Shown here: one piece after another, positions 1 to 8,173 of the stretch | Position numbering within the stretch: position 1 is the stretch's first letter | Layout: each line of letters starts with the position of its first letter | DNA from: Gemmatimonadaceae bacterium | Lineage (GTDB): Bacteria > Gemmatimonadota > Gemmatimonadetes > Gemmatimonadales > Gemmatimonadaceae | Direction of reading: 5' to 3' | Assembly: GCA_025929535.1 (NCBI GenBank) | Contig: JAICLZ010000044.1 | Span: 1 to 35,479, forward strand | Length of the DNA: 35,479 nucleotides | Made by a program: the position numbers and the translations under genes | Notes under the pieces: generated by a model | Seen by the model: only the letters and a program-made list of their open reading frames with translations | Told to the model about the DNA's origin: nothing | Database searches by the model: none

Positions 1-83
1 CCGAGCGGTCGGTCGTCGTCGAGCGTGAACTGCGTTCGCTGCAGCCCGCGCTCCGTCGTGAACTCAACCGCGTATGCAGGCAT
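1..83 (-). CDS. N-terminal fragment of an unidentified protein, cut by window edge
   Basis: An ATG at 83 on the minus strand opens a frame that runs without a stop to the window edge, giving 27 codons. The peptide begins MPAYAVEFTTERG and continues with acidic and basic residues. The start resembles the MP-x-(F/Y) opening of GspF/PilC-type inner-membrane proteins of type II secretion and type IV pili, but 27 residues are too few to assign a family. It lies downstream of the Sel1-repeat gene on the same strand, separated by about 110 nt. No clear Shine-Dalgarno sequence is visible before the ATG. Whether this is a real gene depends on the sequence left of the window. Confidence 0.4.
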   Translation of the reverse strand, partial: MPAYAVEFTTERGLQRTQFTLDDDRPL

Positions 84-164
84 GAATGTCGGCCAAGGGC
101 GTGATCGCTCGAGTGGAAACAACGCGCGCGTACACGAACATACCCGTGAGGGCGCGGGCGTGCG

Positions 165-207
165 AGATCAGAACTTGAGATCAGAGCTTCAGATCAGAAC
201 TTCAGAT
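165..207. repeat. 13-bp tandem repeat spanning the stop codon of the Sel1-repeat gene
   Basis: Three contiguous 13-bp units (165-177, 178-190, 191-203) read AGATCAGARCTTS, followed by a partial AGAT at 204-207. On the minus strand each unit carries TGA. The first TGA (196-194) is the stop codon of the Sel1-repeat gene. The next two lie 13 and 26 nt downstream and so fall in the other two reading frames. Units differ by only one or two bases, so the duplication is recent or maintained. Confidence 0.9.
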
Positions 208-2080
208 TGCGATGCCTGGCTTCCTTGATCGCGTCGGGATAGCCCTGTTTCGCCGACTTGATGTACAAATCGTTCGCTGCCGAATCACTCTTCTGAATTC
301 CACGACCCTTCGCGTACATGGCAGCGAGATTGAACTGCCCCTGCGCATCGCCCTTCGCAGCGGCAGCCTGAAAGAGCTTCACGCCTCGCGCCTCATCCTT
401 GTGCACGCCCTTGCCATCGATGTACATGGCGCCGAGGCGATTGAGCGCATAGAAGTTTCCCTGATCCGCCGCGCGCTGGAACCACGCCGACGCTTCGCCC
501 TCGTCCTTGTTCACCATCTTGCCGTCCATGTAGGCGCGCCCGAGCTTGACCTGCGAGTCTGCGTCGCCGAGCAGCGCCGCCTTGCGATACCAGTCCAGCG
601 CCTGCTTCTGATCCTGCGGCACACCGCGCCCATTCTCGTACATGGTCGCGAGCTGGAACGTCGCATCGCGATTTCCCGTTTCCGCCGCCTTGCGAAACCA
701 GATCGCTGCCTGCGCGGGATCCTTGGCGACGCCGAGCCCCTGATCGTAGATGGTGCCGAGATTGCGCTGGGCGGATTGATTGCCGGCGTTCGCCTCGCGC
801 GTGCACGCGAGGAGCGCCGCCGCCCAGTTCTTGTCGCTGTACGCGTTGAGGCAGTTCGGCGCTGCGCTCACAGGCTTGGGCGGCGCGGCCGTGGGCGGCG
901 GCGCGACTGCAACGGCCTTCGCGGCCTGCATGGTGGGCGACCAGGTGGACGTCTGGCCCGCTGCCACATCCACGCGCTGGGAGGCGGTGCGATAGCCCGG
1001 CGCCGATGCCACGAGCTGGTACCGGCCGGGAAGCAGCGACAGCTGACGATCGCTCACGGGCTTTCCGTCGAGCGTCACGCGCGCACCCGTGGGCAGCGCG
1101 CCGATGCTGATCGTCCCGCTGTCCACCTTGAGCGCGACGACGGCTGGCGGTGCCGGGGCCGGCGCCGCCGGAACCACGACGTTCGTCGCCGGATCCTGCG
1201 AGGGATCAGGCGCGCCATGTTTGGAGTCGGAGAAGACGAACAGAGCGCCCCCCACCACGAGCAGCCCCGCGACCACGGCAATCGGCACGATCGGCAATCG
1301 CTTCTTTGGCGCCGGGGCCTCTTCCGCTTCCGACAGATCGTCCGGAACGATCACACTCGGCGGCGTCGGGCTCCGCGCTGCCGGCTGCGGCGAGCGTGGC
1401 GATGGCGCCGCCGTGCGCGCAGGGGGCGCGGTCGCCGCTTGCATCACGGACGTGGGAGATGCATAGGTGGCGCCGAGCGATGCGACGAGCGGCTTGATTA
1501 CCTGGGTGACGCCGAGCGCGTACGATTCGCTGCCGTCGCTCTCCTGCTCGCGCGTGAGACGGAGTGCGACGAGACGGCCGCTCTTGAGCTCACGAGCGAA
1601 GTACACCACACCGCCGCCCTCGGAGCGCTGCATTTCGCCGAGAACTTCGTACTCGCCTTCGGCGGCACCCTGGACGGCCTTGAGCAGCTCTTCGCGCGAG
1701 GCCTCGCCCGATCGAGTGCCCGACAGATCCTTCCCGCAGTGGCTGCAGAACCGTCCCCAGCCCACGAGATCGACTTTGCACGACGGGCACTTGTTGCCCA
1801 TGGCGGGAACAGATGCGTCGAGCTCGCGAAGCACGCTCAGCTCGTACTCACCGCCATCGGGGCGGAGCTTCAGCGCGACGAGCTTTTGCGAGGCGCGCTC
1901 GCGAGAGAGGTAAACCACACTCCCACGCTCTCCCCGCCCCATCTCTCCCAGTATTTCGTACTCGGCGGCGGCAGCGTCTTTCACCGCGCGCAGCAAGTCG
2001 TCGTCACCAGCTCCGCCACCAACCCCGCCCTGGCCCCCCGGCGATCCTGTCAGCCGCGTGGACCCGGTCTGTCGCTCCAT
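194..2080 (-). CDS. Membrane protein with two kinase N-lobe fragments, zinc ribbon, PEGA domain and Sel1 repeats
   Basis: This 628-residue protein is modular. Residues 40-73 look like the N-lobe of a Ser/Thr kinase: a GxGxxGxV loop at G48-V55 and a VALK lysine at K71. A zinc ribbon follows (C98, C101, C112, C115). Residues 143-175 repeat the N-lobe in degenerate form, with two loop glycines lost and R174 in place of the lysine. No kinase C-lobe (HRD or DFG) follows. A Pro/Ala-rich linker leads to one membrane helix (about 264-284), a PEGA domain (about 321-380), a second Pro/Ala linker, and five 36-residue Sel1 repeats (about 437-620). The kinase-like part should be cytoplasmic and the PEGA/Sel1 part periplasmic. 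It probably acts as a scaffold or sensor rather than an active kinase. A 13-bp palindrome lies 31 nt before the ATG. A full-length plus-strand frame over the same DNA is rejected as a shadow. Confidence 0.9.
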   Translation of the reverse strand: MERQTGSTRLTGSPGGQGGVGGGAGDDDLLRAVKDAAAAEYEILGEMGRGERGSVVYLSRERASQKLVALKLRPDGGEYELSVLRELDASVPAMGNKCPSCKVDLVGWGRFCSHCGKDLSGTRSGEASREELLKAVQGAAEGEYEVLGEMQRSEGGGVVYFARELKSGRLVALRLTREQESDGSESYALGVTQVIKPLVASLGATYASPTSVMQAATAPPARTAAPSPRSPQPAARSPTPPSVIVPDDLSEAEEAPAPKKRLPIVPIAVVAGLLVVGGALFVFSDSKHGAPDPSQDPATNVVVPAAPAPAPPAVVALKVDSGTISIGALPTGARVTLDGKPVSDRQLSLLPGRYQLVASAPGYRTASQRVDVAAGQTSTWSPTMQAAKAVAVAPPPTAAPPKPVSAAPNCLNAYSDKNWAAALLACTREANAGNQSAQRNLGTIYDQGLGVAKDPAQAAIWFRKAAETGNRDATFQLATMYENGRGVPQDQKQALDWYRKAALLGDADSQVKLGRAYMDGKMVNKDEGEASAWFQRAADQGNFYALNRLGAMYIDGKGVHKDEARGVKLFQAAAAKGDAQGQFNLAAMYAKGRGIQKSDSAANDLYIKSAKQGYPDAIKEARHRNLKF

Positions 2081-2111
2081 AGCTTCTCCGGCAGATAAGT
2101 CGTGAGCAATC

Positions 2112-2124
2112 TACTGCTACAGTA
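2112..2124. promoter_or_regulatory. Palindromic operator-like site upstream of the Sel1-repeat gene
   Basis: TACTG-CTA-CAGTA is a perfect 5-3-5 inverted repeat ending 31 nt before the ATG at 2080. Its 11-bp core ACTGCTACAGT recurs at 16262-16272 at the same distance before the S41 protease start. The placement suits an operator overlapping a promoter. The regulator is unknown. Confidence 0.5.
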
Positions 2125-2165
2125 AGACGCCGTTGAGCGTATGGAAAGGTTTGCGGCGAACGATC

Positions 2166-4070
2166 TTAGGCCGGGGGCTTGTAGGGCTTGGGCTTGAACG
2201 TGGGCGGCTTCTGCTGGATCACGTTACCCACCGAGTCCGCGCGACGGCGCGCACTGTCGTCGATCATCTTGGTGATCGCATCCACCTTGACCGACGGCAT
2301 CTTGGGTGCGGCGATGAGATCGGGATCGGACTCGGGCGCATGCTTCGCTTCCGGAGGCGCGCCCTCGTTCTTTGGTGTCGCGGGCGCAGCGGGCACGGCC
2401 GCCGCGGACGACTTCGTGGACGGGACGATCTGGCTCACGGCGCCGGGCTTGACCACGCTCGCGGGCGGTCCCGCCGGCGCGCCGTCGTGCTTCACGAGCA
2501 GCGTGTCCGTCTTGGCGGCGACGAGCGGCGGCTTCGTCGTGACTGCAGCCGCGGCGACCTTCGACGGCGACACCTTCGACGAATCATAGCGCGAGAGGAA
2601 ATACCACCCGCCGCCGGCGATGAGAACGAGCCCCACGACCGCAGCGGCGATCTTGAGCCAGGGCCGTCGCGGCTCGAGCGGCCAGTCGAGACTGATCTCG
2701 GTGCGCGGCTCCTCGAGGTGGTGCGTGTGCGTGGACGCGTCGAGGTCGAGGGCGCTCGGACTCGCCGGTGTTTCGGCGACGAGACGCGCAAACGAATTGG
2801 TGAACGGACTGTCCGCGAGCGGCTCCGCCCGCTGCGGAGCGCTCGATGCAGCCGGCGTAGGAGTGCGCGGCGCAGGGCGCAATTCCGGACGCGCTTCAGC
2901 CAACGGATGGAAGGCCAGCGGAGATTCCATCGCGGGCGACGCAGGCGTTGCGATCTTCGTCGCGCTGCCGTTCTCGCGACCGTTGCCGTTTCCATTGCGC
3001 GGCGGCATCGCGATGGTCGCGTTGGAGCCGCTGTTTCGCATCACGCTCGGCGATGGCGTACGGTTGAAGGTCGGCGAGTCGGGCAGATCGACCCACGGCG
3101 GCGACAGCGCGCGCGTGGAGCGCTCGGGCGGCGGCGAGATCGTGAACGACGGCGGTGGTGACACCGGCGGCTGTGTCGCGACCGGAGGAGCGGGGCGAGC
3201 CGGCGGCGCTGCAGGCGCGATCACGATCGGCGCGGCGATCGGCGGCTGCGCCTTTGCCGCGCGACGCGACTCGAGCGTCGCTCGCGCCGCTGCGACCAGC
3301 GGATGATCCGGGCCCATCGCGCCGCTGCGCACGTCGAGCGCGCGCTCGCGATGACGAATCTCTTCGTCGATTCGGCCGCGTGCGCCGTGGATGTCGGCCA
3401 GCGTCTCCAGCGCGGTCGCGACCGCGAGATCGTTTGGCAGCTTCAACTTCTCGCGAATCTCCAGCGCGCGACGCGCGAACGCCTCGCCACCGTCGTAGTC
3501 CTGCTGATGCAGACGAACCTTCGCCAGGCTCGTGAGGATCGCCGCAATTTCCGGATGGCTCGCACCGAGTGCCTGCTCCTTGATCGAGAGCAGTCGCTCG
3601 AGCAGAGGTCCCGCGGACGCGTACTCGTTCCTGCGGAAATAGAGTCGCGCGAGATTGTTCAGCGTGACGGCCACATCGGGATGCGCCTCGCCGAGATGCT
3701 GCTGGCTGATGCCGAGCGCCCGCTGAAAGAGCGGCTCCGCCTGGTCGAGCTCATTTCTCGCGTAGTGAAGGGCCGCGAGATTGTTGATGTTCTGGACGAG
3801 GCCGAAGTGCTCTGGTCCGAGCACACGCTCGCGAATGGCGAGCGCGCGGTGAAAGAGCGCTTCGGCCTGCGCGAAATCCTTCTGCTTGTACTTGAGCTGC
3901 CCGAGATTGCTGAGACTCGAGGCCAGACGCACGTTGTCGGCGCCGAGCTTCGTCGCTTCGCGGATGGCCGCGAGAAACGACTGCTCTGCCCGGGCGAAAT
4001 CGCCGTCCGTGAACGAGAGCCGCCCCGCCTCGTTCTCTTGTTCCCATCGCGTTTCGATCGTGTCGTTCAT
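2166..4070 (-). CDS. TPR-repeat single-pass membrane protein
   Basis: The protein has 634 residues. The start at 4070 is chosen because GGGAGGGAGC lies directly before the ATG; the frame could extend 18 codons further but without such a site. Residues about 47-256 hold five 42-residue TPRs of the kinesin-light-chain type (N-LA-LY...A-PL--RAL-I-E--LG--HP). A long Pro/Ala/Ser-rich linker follows, then one hydrophobic helix at about 473-492, then a Pro/Ala/Lys-rich tail of about 140 residues ending in alternating Lys and Pro. TPRs of this type bind protein partners, so a scaffold role is likely. The TPRs should be cytoplasmic and the tail periplasmic. It lies directly upstream of the Sel1-repeat gene on the same strand, with 85 nt between them containing the palindrome at 2112-2124. 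The two may be co-regulated but are probably not one tight operon. Confidence 0.88.
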   Translation of the reverse strand: MNDTIETRWEQENEAGRLSFTDGDFARAEQSFLAAIREATKLGADNVRLASSLSNLGQLKYKQKDFAQAEALFHRALAIRERVLGPEHFGLVQNINNLAALHYARNELDQAEPLFQRALGISQQHLGEAHPDVAVTLNNLARLYFRRNEYASAGPLLERLLSIKEQALGASHPEIAAILTSLAKVRLHQQDYDGGEAFARRALEIREKLKLPNDLAVATALETLADIHGARGRIDEEIRHRERALDVRSGAMGPDHPLVAAARATLESRRAAKAQPPIAAPIVIAPAAPPARPAPPVATQPPVSPPPSFTISPPPERSTRALSPPWVDLPDSPTFNRTPSPSVMRNSGSNATIAMPPRNGNGNGRENGSATKIATPASPAMESPLAFHPLAEARPELRPAPRTPTPAASSAPQRAEPLADSPFTNSFARLVAETPASPSALDLDASTHTHHLEEPRTEISLDWPLEPRRPWLKIAAAVVGLVLIAGGGWYFLSRYDSSKVSPSKVAAAAVTTKPPLVAAKTDTLLVKHDGAPAGPPASVVKPGAVSQIVPSTKSSAAAVPAAPATPKNEGAPPEAKHAPESDPDLIAAPKMPSVKVDAITKMIDDSARRRADSVGNVIQQKPPTFKPKPYKPPA

Positions 4071-4221
4071 GCTCCCTCCCTTCGATAAGACGCGGAGGGG
4101 CGCTCGCTGTAACCGGCTGAGCACGGCAAGATCCGCGCACGCATGACCGCGACAGATCGCCCTCTTGCGGTTTTTGTTCGGGTGAATAACTTCGGCTCCC
4201 CATCACTCGCGAGCGCACCAC

Positions 4222-4647
4222 ATGTCAGCCACGAATGCAATTCCCACGGACGGCGAATTTCCCTCGCTCCAGCGCCTCACGCCGGTGCTCGTAGTCGAAT
4301 CCGTACGCGATTGCCTGCCGTTCTGGACCGATCGGCTGGGCTTCGCGATCACGAACCACGTGCCCGGTCCCGATGGATCGATGATCTTCGCCATTCTCGA
4401 GCGTGGCGGGATCGAGATCATGTATCAGAGCAGCGAGAGCGTGCTCGCCGACGGATCGCTCACGAGGGCGGAGCTCGACGGCCATTCGGTGGCGTTGTTC
4501 ATCACCGTCGGCTCCATCGATGATGTCGAGCGCAGGCTCGCCGGCGCGCCGATCGTCAAGCCGCGTCACGACACCTTTTATGGAAGCACCGAGATCTACG
4601 TGAAGGAGCCGGGCGGCAATACCGTCGGATTTGCGCAGATGAAGTGA
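4222..4647 (+). CDS. VOC family (glyoxalase/bleomycin-resistance fold) protein
   Basis: This 141-residue single-module VOC protein opens with LTPVLVVESV and the usual helix FWTDRLGF. It ends with the classic strand motif EIYVKEPGGNTVGFAQ, which holds the conserved PxGN turn and a metal-ligand-type Glu. The size matches single-domain glyoxalase/dioxygenase-superfamily proteins. The substrate cannot be inferred; many such proteins are small-molecule isomerases, thiol transferases or binding proteins. It is transcribed divergently from the TPR gene across about 150 nt and converges on the metalloprotease-like gene, whose stop is 22 nt away. No strong ribosome site is seen before the ATG. Confidence 0.85.
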   Translation: MSATNAIPTDGEFPSLQRLTPVLVVESVRDCLPFWTDRLGFAITNHVPGPDGSMIFAILERGGIEIMYQSSESVLADGSLTRAELDGHSVALFITVGSIDDVERRLAGAPIVKPRHDTFYGSTEIYVKEPGGNTVGFAQMK

Positions 4648-4669
4648 GCGCGCGGTGCGCGGATCACCT

Positions 4670-7591
4670 TCACGGCCGGTAGCCCACCGACAGATATGCC
4701 TGCGCGTGGTGGCGCACCGGCCCGGTGAGCGCGTATCCCAAGCCGCCGAGCAGCTTCACGCCGGGCACGCGAACCATCCAGATCCCGTTCGTGTGCCAGG
4801 CGCCCTCCACCCCGATCACCTGGCTCGGCGTTCCCGAGTGATCGCTCGCGTCTCCGATCCAGTAGTACGGACGCCACACGGGCTCGGAGATGGATACGCG
4901 CAGCGCGGCCGCTGCGCGCCCGGTGACTGTGGCGATGGGGAGCACGGGCATCGCGATGCGCTGTTCGAAGAGCGCCGGGTCCACCAGCGGCGGCGCGAGC
5001 CCGCCCACGGCAAAATTTTCGAAGGGAATGTTTCGCGAGAGAAGCCCGTACGTGGCGTCCAGTGCGAGCTGGCGGCCAAGTCCGCGCACGGACGTGCCGG
5101 CGCTCACGATCACGCGAGCGAATCGCTGCCCGCCGAGATCGCCGCCCGAGTACGATGCGCCGGCTCGCTCGGCAATGCGCCAGTCTCCCGGCGTTTGCAG
5201 AAGTGCACCGCGCACGCCGAGCTGCGCGAGCGCGCGATGCATGGGCGCACCGAGTACCGGATCGAGGGTGCCGAAGGATGCGAGCGCACGCACCGCGATC
5301 TCGTGCGCGCGCCGGTCGACGTCCAGCGTGGACCACAGACTTGCGCCGCGGTAGCGCGCATCGAGGGCGAGCGGCGCGCCGAGCAGATGCTGATGCGACG
5401 GGCGATTCTCCAACGCGAAGGCCTCGACACCGACGAGCGGGCGGCTTCCGCGAAAGGCGGCGCCGAGTGATGCGCCGCGCCAGCTCGCGGCGTTGCCCCA
5501 CTGGCCCTGCAACAGCCACGTGAGCTTCCCCACGGGATCCGTTCCCGCGTACGCGAGCCCCGCCGACTTCCCCTCGCTCGCCCAGCTTGCCGAGACGAGC
5601 AGTCGCTGCTCGCGGGGGCCGAGGCCGTACGCGCGATCGCGCGGGATCTGTTCCACGTCCAGGGAGTCGCGCCCACCGCCGGGTGGCTGCGTCGCCGCCC
5701 AGGGGTAGCGCGCGCGAACGGACTCGGCGCGCGCGACCGCCTGCGGCGGGAGCGCCGAGTCGAGGGACGCGCGCGCGATGTCGAGCCCCCGCGCGTGGAG
5801 GCGAAGAAAGTAGACCATCCCTGCGGTGCTCGCGTCCGGGTAGAACGCCGCGCCGGTGACGTTCGTGAGCGCGGCGTGCGCACCCGTCGCGCGATCCAGG
5901 CGCACGATGTTCGCGATGCCACCGGCCTCGCTCGTGAGCACGAGGTCAGAGTCGCCGCGCGCGAACACCGGCGAATATTCGCTTGCGCCGTCGTCGCTCG
6001 CGAGCGACGCGGGTCCGCCGGTCGCGGGCATCGTCGCGACGCGCCAGCGATCGCGCAGCTGCACCGCGAACGCGATCGTGCGTCCATCCCGCGAGAAGCG
6101 AGGACGATCGTAGCGATGGCTCGCATCTCCCGCGGCGAGCACGGTGATCGCGCCCGTCGCGAGCTCCACGCGAACGAGATCGCACCGGCCGCCCGCGCAT
6201 CGATCCGCCACGATCGATTCGTTCGCCGACACGTCCGCATGGCGAATGCCGGCCCCGTGCGTGATGCGCTGCACCGCGCCCGTTCGCCAGTTCCATACGA
6301 ACAGGTCGCGACGCAGCGCTCCATCGCCTCGCGCTGCGAGTGCTGACAGCAGCACGTGCGAGCCGTCGGCGAAGAAGCGCGGCTCCGCGAACGACACTCC
6401 ACCGCGGGGACCGAGCCGCGCGACGATCTCGAGTGGTGGCGCTCGCGGCGGCACGGCCATCACATCCTCGGGATCTCGCGCGAGCGCGCGCACTCTCGCG
6501 CGTGCGGTGCTGTCGCTCGCGCTCCGATTCAGACTCAGTATGACGACGCGCGGCACCCGCTCCCGGTCGCTCATCACGAACGCGAGCATGGAGTCGCCGG
6601 GCGAGACGGCGGGTGCGCCGGTCGCCCAGTGCAGCCGCTTCACGAGCGTTCCCTCTCCAGCGCGCGGCAGCGTATCTGCGCCCGTGGCGAGCAGTGACGG
6701 CTGCGGACCGCCCCCGCTCACGTCGAGTGCATCGTGCGTGAGCTCGGCCGCGAACCGGCCGTACAGCTCGTCCGGCGACGCGCCATAGACACCGGTGAAC
6801 GCCTCATCGAACGAGCGTGGCACGCGCGCCGACATGCGCCTCCACAGATGCACGACGCTCGAGTCTCCGCTGCGCGCGGCAAGCCATTCGAGGAACGCCG
6901 ATCCGGCGAGATACGCCATGTCGCCACCCTCGAATCGCGGCGAGCCGTCGAGCGCGGCATAGGTTGGCAGCTGCCCCTCGATGGCCCATTGGCGGAGCAC
7001 CGCCGGCCGCATCACGCCGTGCGAACGCCCGAGGCCGCGCACGATCCGTCCCTCGACGAAGGTCGCGTAGCCCTCAGCCACCCAGCGCGGCGCGTGCAGC
7101 GCCACGGGTCCGAACTTCACGGGCAGCAGGTGAGCGAGCCGGCGAATCGCGGGATTGCGCGACTCTCGCGTGAGGTGCGCGATGTGCGCGAACTCGTGGA
7201 TGGAGAGCTGATCGCTCCACGATCCATTCGCCAGCGCCGATGCGGGATCGGGCGGCGTGGGCCACAGAAAAATGAGCGGATGATCGAGGAGCGGGAGCGC
7301 GAATCCGTTGGAGACGTTGTTCGGATCCTCCACGATCACCATCACCCGCTTCGAAGGCGTGCTTCCCACGAGCGCCGCGACGGCATCGTGGGCGGCATCG
7401 ATGCGCGAGGCGAGATCGCGCGTCCACGGCGCCGCATCCGCAGTGAAGTAGAAGCGGAAGTAGCGGGTGTCGAGGGTGCGCCAGCGGAGGTGCGGAAGCG
7501 TCGTCTGCTGGGCCACCGCGCGGGGTGCGCTCAGCGCGGCGCCACAGACGATCGAGCACAGCAAAACGAAACGCGGAACGGCGCGACGCAT
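4670..7591 (-). CDS. Exported gluzincin-like metallopeptidase with beta-propeller and probable C-terminal barrel
   Basis: The protein has 973 residues from the ATG at 7591, chosen because it starts a signal peptide (MRRAVPRFVLL... cleaved near AVAQ). The frame is open upstream, but that extension overlaps the divergent gene. Residues 132-136 form HEFAH, and E173 in WVAEGYATF supplies the third ligand, so this is an HExxH + E gluzincin (peptidase MA-like/M1-like) site. Residues about 260-620 contain repeated strands with Asp-box-like turns typical of TolB/WD40 propellers. The last ~300 residues are rich in alternating aromatic and small residues and end near YLSVGYRP, as in outer-membrane barrels. 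It is therefore probably outer-membrane bound with a periplasmic or surface protease. Propeller and barrel boundaries are inferred by eye; the zinc motif is clear. It is divergent from the gene at 7640, with 48 nt between the starts. Confidence 0.85.
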   Translation of the reverse strand: MRRAVPRFVLLCSIVCGAALSAPRAVAQQTTLPHLRWRTLDTRYFRFYFTADAAPWTRDLASRIDAAHDAVAALVGSTPSKRVMVIVEDPNNVSNGFALPLLDHPLIFLWPTPPDPASALANGSWSDQLSIHEFAHIAHLTRESRNPAIRRLAHLLPVKFGPVALHAPRWVAEGYATFVEGRIVRGLGRSHGVMRPAVLRQWAIEGQLPTYAALDGSPRFEGGDMAYLAGSAFLEWLAARSGDSSVVHLWRRMSARVPRSFDEAFTGVYGASPDELYGRFAAELTHDALDVSGGGPQPSLLATGADTLPRAGEGTLVKRLHWATGAPAVSPGDSMLAFVMSDRERVPRVVILSLNRSASDSTARARVRALARDPEDVMAVPPRAPPLEIVARLGPRGGVSFAEPRFFADGSHVLLSALAARGDGALRRDLFVWNWRTGAVQRITHGAGIRHADVSANESIVADRCAGGRCDLVRVELATGAITVLAAGDASHRYDRPRFSRDGRTIAFAVQLRDRWRVATMPATGGPASLASDDGASEYSPVFARGDSDLVLTSEAGGIANIVRLDRATGAHAALTNVTGAAFYPDASTAGMVYFLRLHARGLDIARASLDSALPPQAVARAESVRARYPWAATQPPGGGRDSLDVEQIPRDRAYGLGPREQRLLVSASWASEGKSAGLAYAGTDPVGKLTWLLQGQWGNAASWRGASLGAAFRGSRPLVGVEAFALENRPSHQHLLGAPLALDARYRGASLWSTLDVDRRAHEIAVRALASFGTLDPVLGAPMHRALAQLGVRGALLQTPGDWRIAERAGASYSGGDLGGQRFARVIVSAGTSVRGLGRQLALDATYGLLSRNIPFENFAVGGLAPPLVDPALFEQRIAMPVLPIATVTGRAAAALRVSISEPVWRPYYWIGDASDHSGTPSQVIGVEGAWHTNGIWMVRVPGVKLLGGLGYALTGPVRHHAQAYLSVGYRP

Positions 7592-7639
7592 GGCGCCAAG
7601 ATGAACGGGCGCGAGTGATCCAACAACGACGCGGTTCAC

Positions 7640-8170
7640 ATGGACGCTCCGATGTGGCATCTTCATGAAAGGCCTTTCGGAGAAATTCGCGTGGATGACG
7701 CTTCGATGAAGCGGATCGTCGATCTGTTGCCGTACGGCAGCTGTCCACTGGCCGATGTCGCGACGGCGGGACAGCCGGATGCGGCGGCGTGGGGAGAGCT
7801 GGCGCGCGCCGGATTCAAATCCGTGATCGACCTTCGGGAAGCGAGCGAGCCGCGAGGGCACGACGAGGCCGGCGAGATCGCCCGTGCGGGCCTCAGCTAC
7901 TTCCTGCTTCCCGTGAGCCACGAGTCACTCGGCGACCGGCAGTTCGATGCGATTCGCGAGTTCCTGCGCGATCCGGCCAACCGTCCCGCGCTCGTGCACT
8001 GCCAGTCCGCCAATCGCGTTGGCGCACTGATGCTTCCCTATCTTCGGCTCGATGAGCACATCCCCCTGGACGAGGCAAGGCGTCGGGCCGACATGATCGG
8101 TCTCCGCTCTGCCGACTACGCGGCACTCGCGCTCGATTACGTTCGCCGACACGCCTCACTGGGTGATTGA
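7640..8170 (+). CDS. DUF442/Blh-type phosphatase-like (sulfurtransferase-like) protein
   Basis: The frame has 176 residues from the first ATG. Later starts are possible: an ATG at 7706, or a GTG a few codons before it preceded by GGAGAAATTCGC. The region after residue 24 matches the DUF442 / beta-lactamase-hydrolase-like fold: LPYGSCPLADVATAGQP, then SVIDLRE, then the active loop HCQSANR with C121 and R126. The C-x4-R spacing is that of DUF442 and rhodaneses rather than the C-x5-R of classical dual-specificity phosphatases. The gene ends 3 nt before the MBL-rhodanese gene and is surely co-transcribed with it. That pairing is typical of Blh/persulfide systems, so a role in sulfide or persulfide handling is inferred. 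Confidence 0.85.
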   Translation: MDAPMWHLHERPFGEIRVDDASMKRIVDLLPYGSCPLADVATAGQPDAAAWGELARAGFKSVIDLREASEPRGHDEAGEIARAGLSYFLLPVSHESLGDRQFDAIREFLRDPANRPALVHCQSANRVGALMLPYLRLDEHIPLDEARRRADMIGLRSADYAALALDYVRRHASLGD

Positions 8171-8173
8171 CCA

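Noticed and set aside
25..228. A 67-codon plus-strand open frame at the left edge
   Set aside because: It has no ribosome site, overlaps the minus-strand gene start and the 13-bp repeat, and its peptide shows no recognisable feature.
212..2098. A 628-codon plus-strand open frame exactly as long as the Sel1 gene
   Set aside because: It is Arg/Leu-rich antisense translation of a clear Sel1/PEGA/zinc-ribbon gene and shows no domain of its own; long antisense frames are expected in high-GC DNA.
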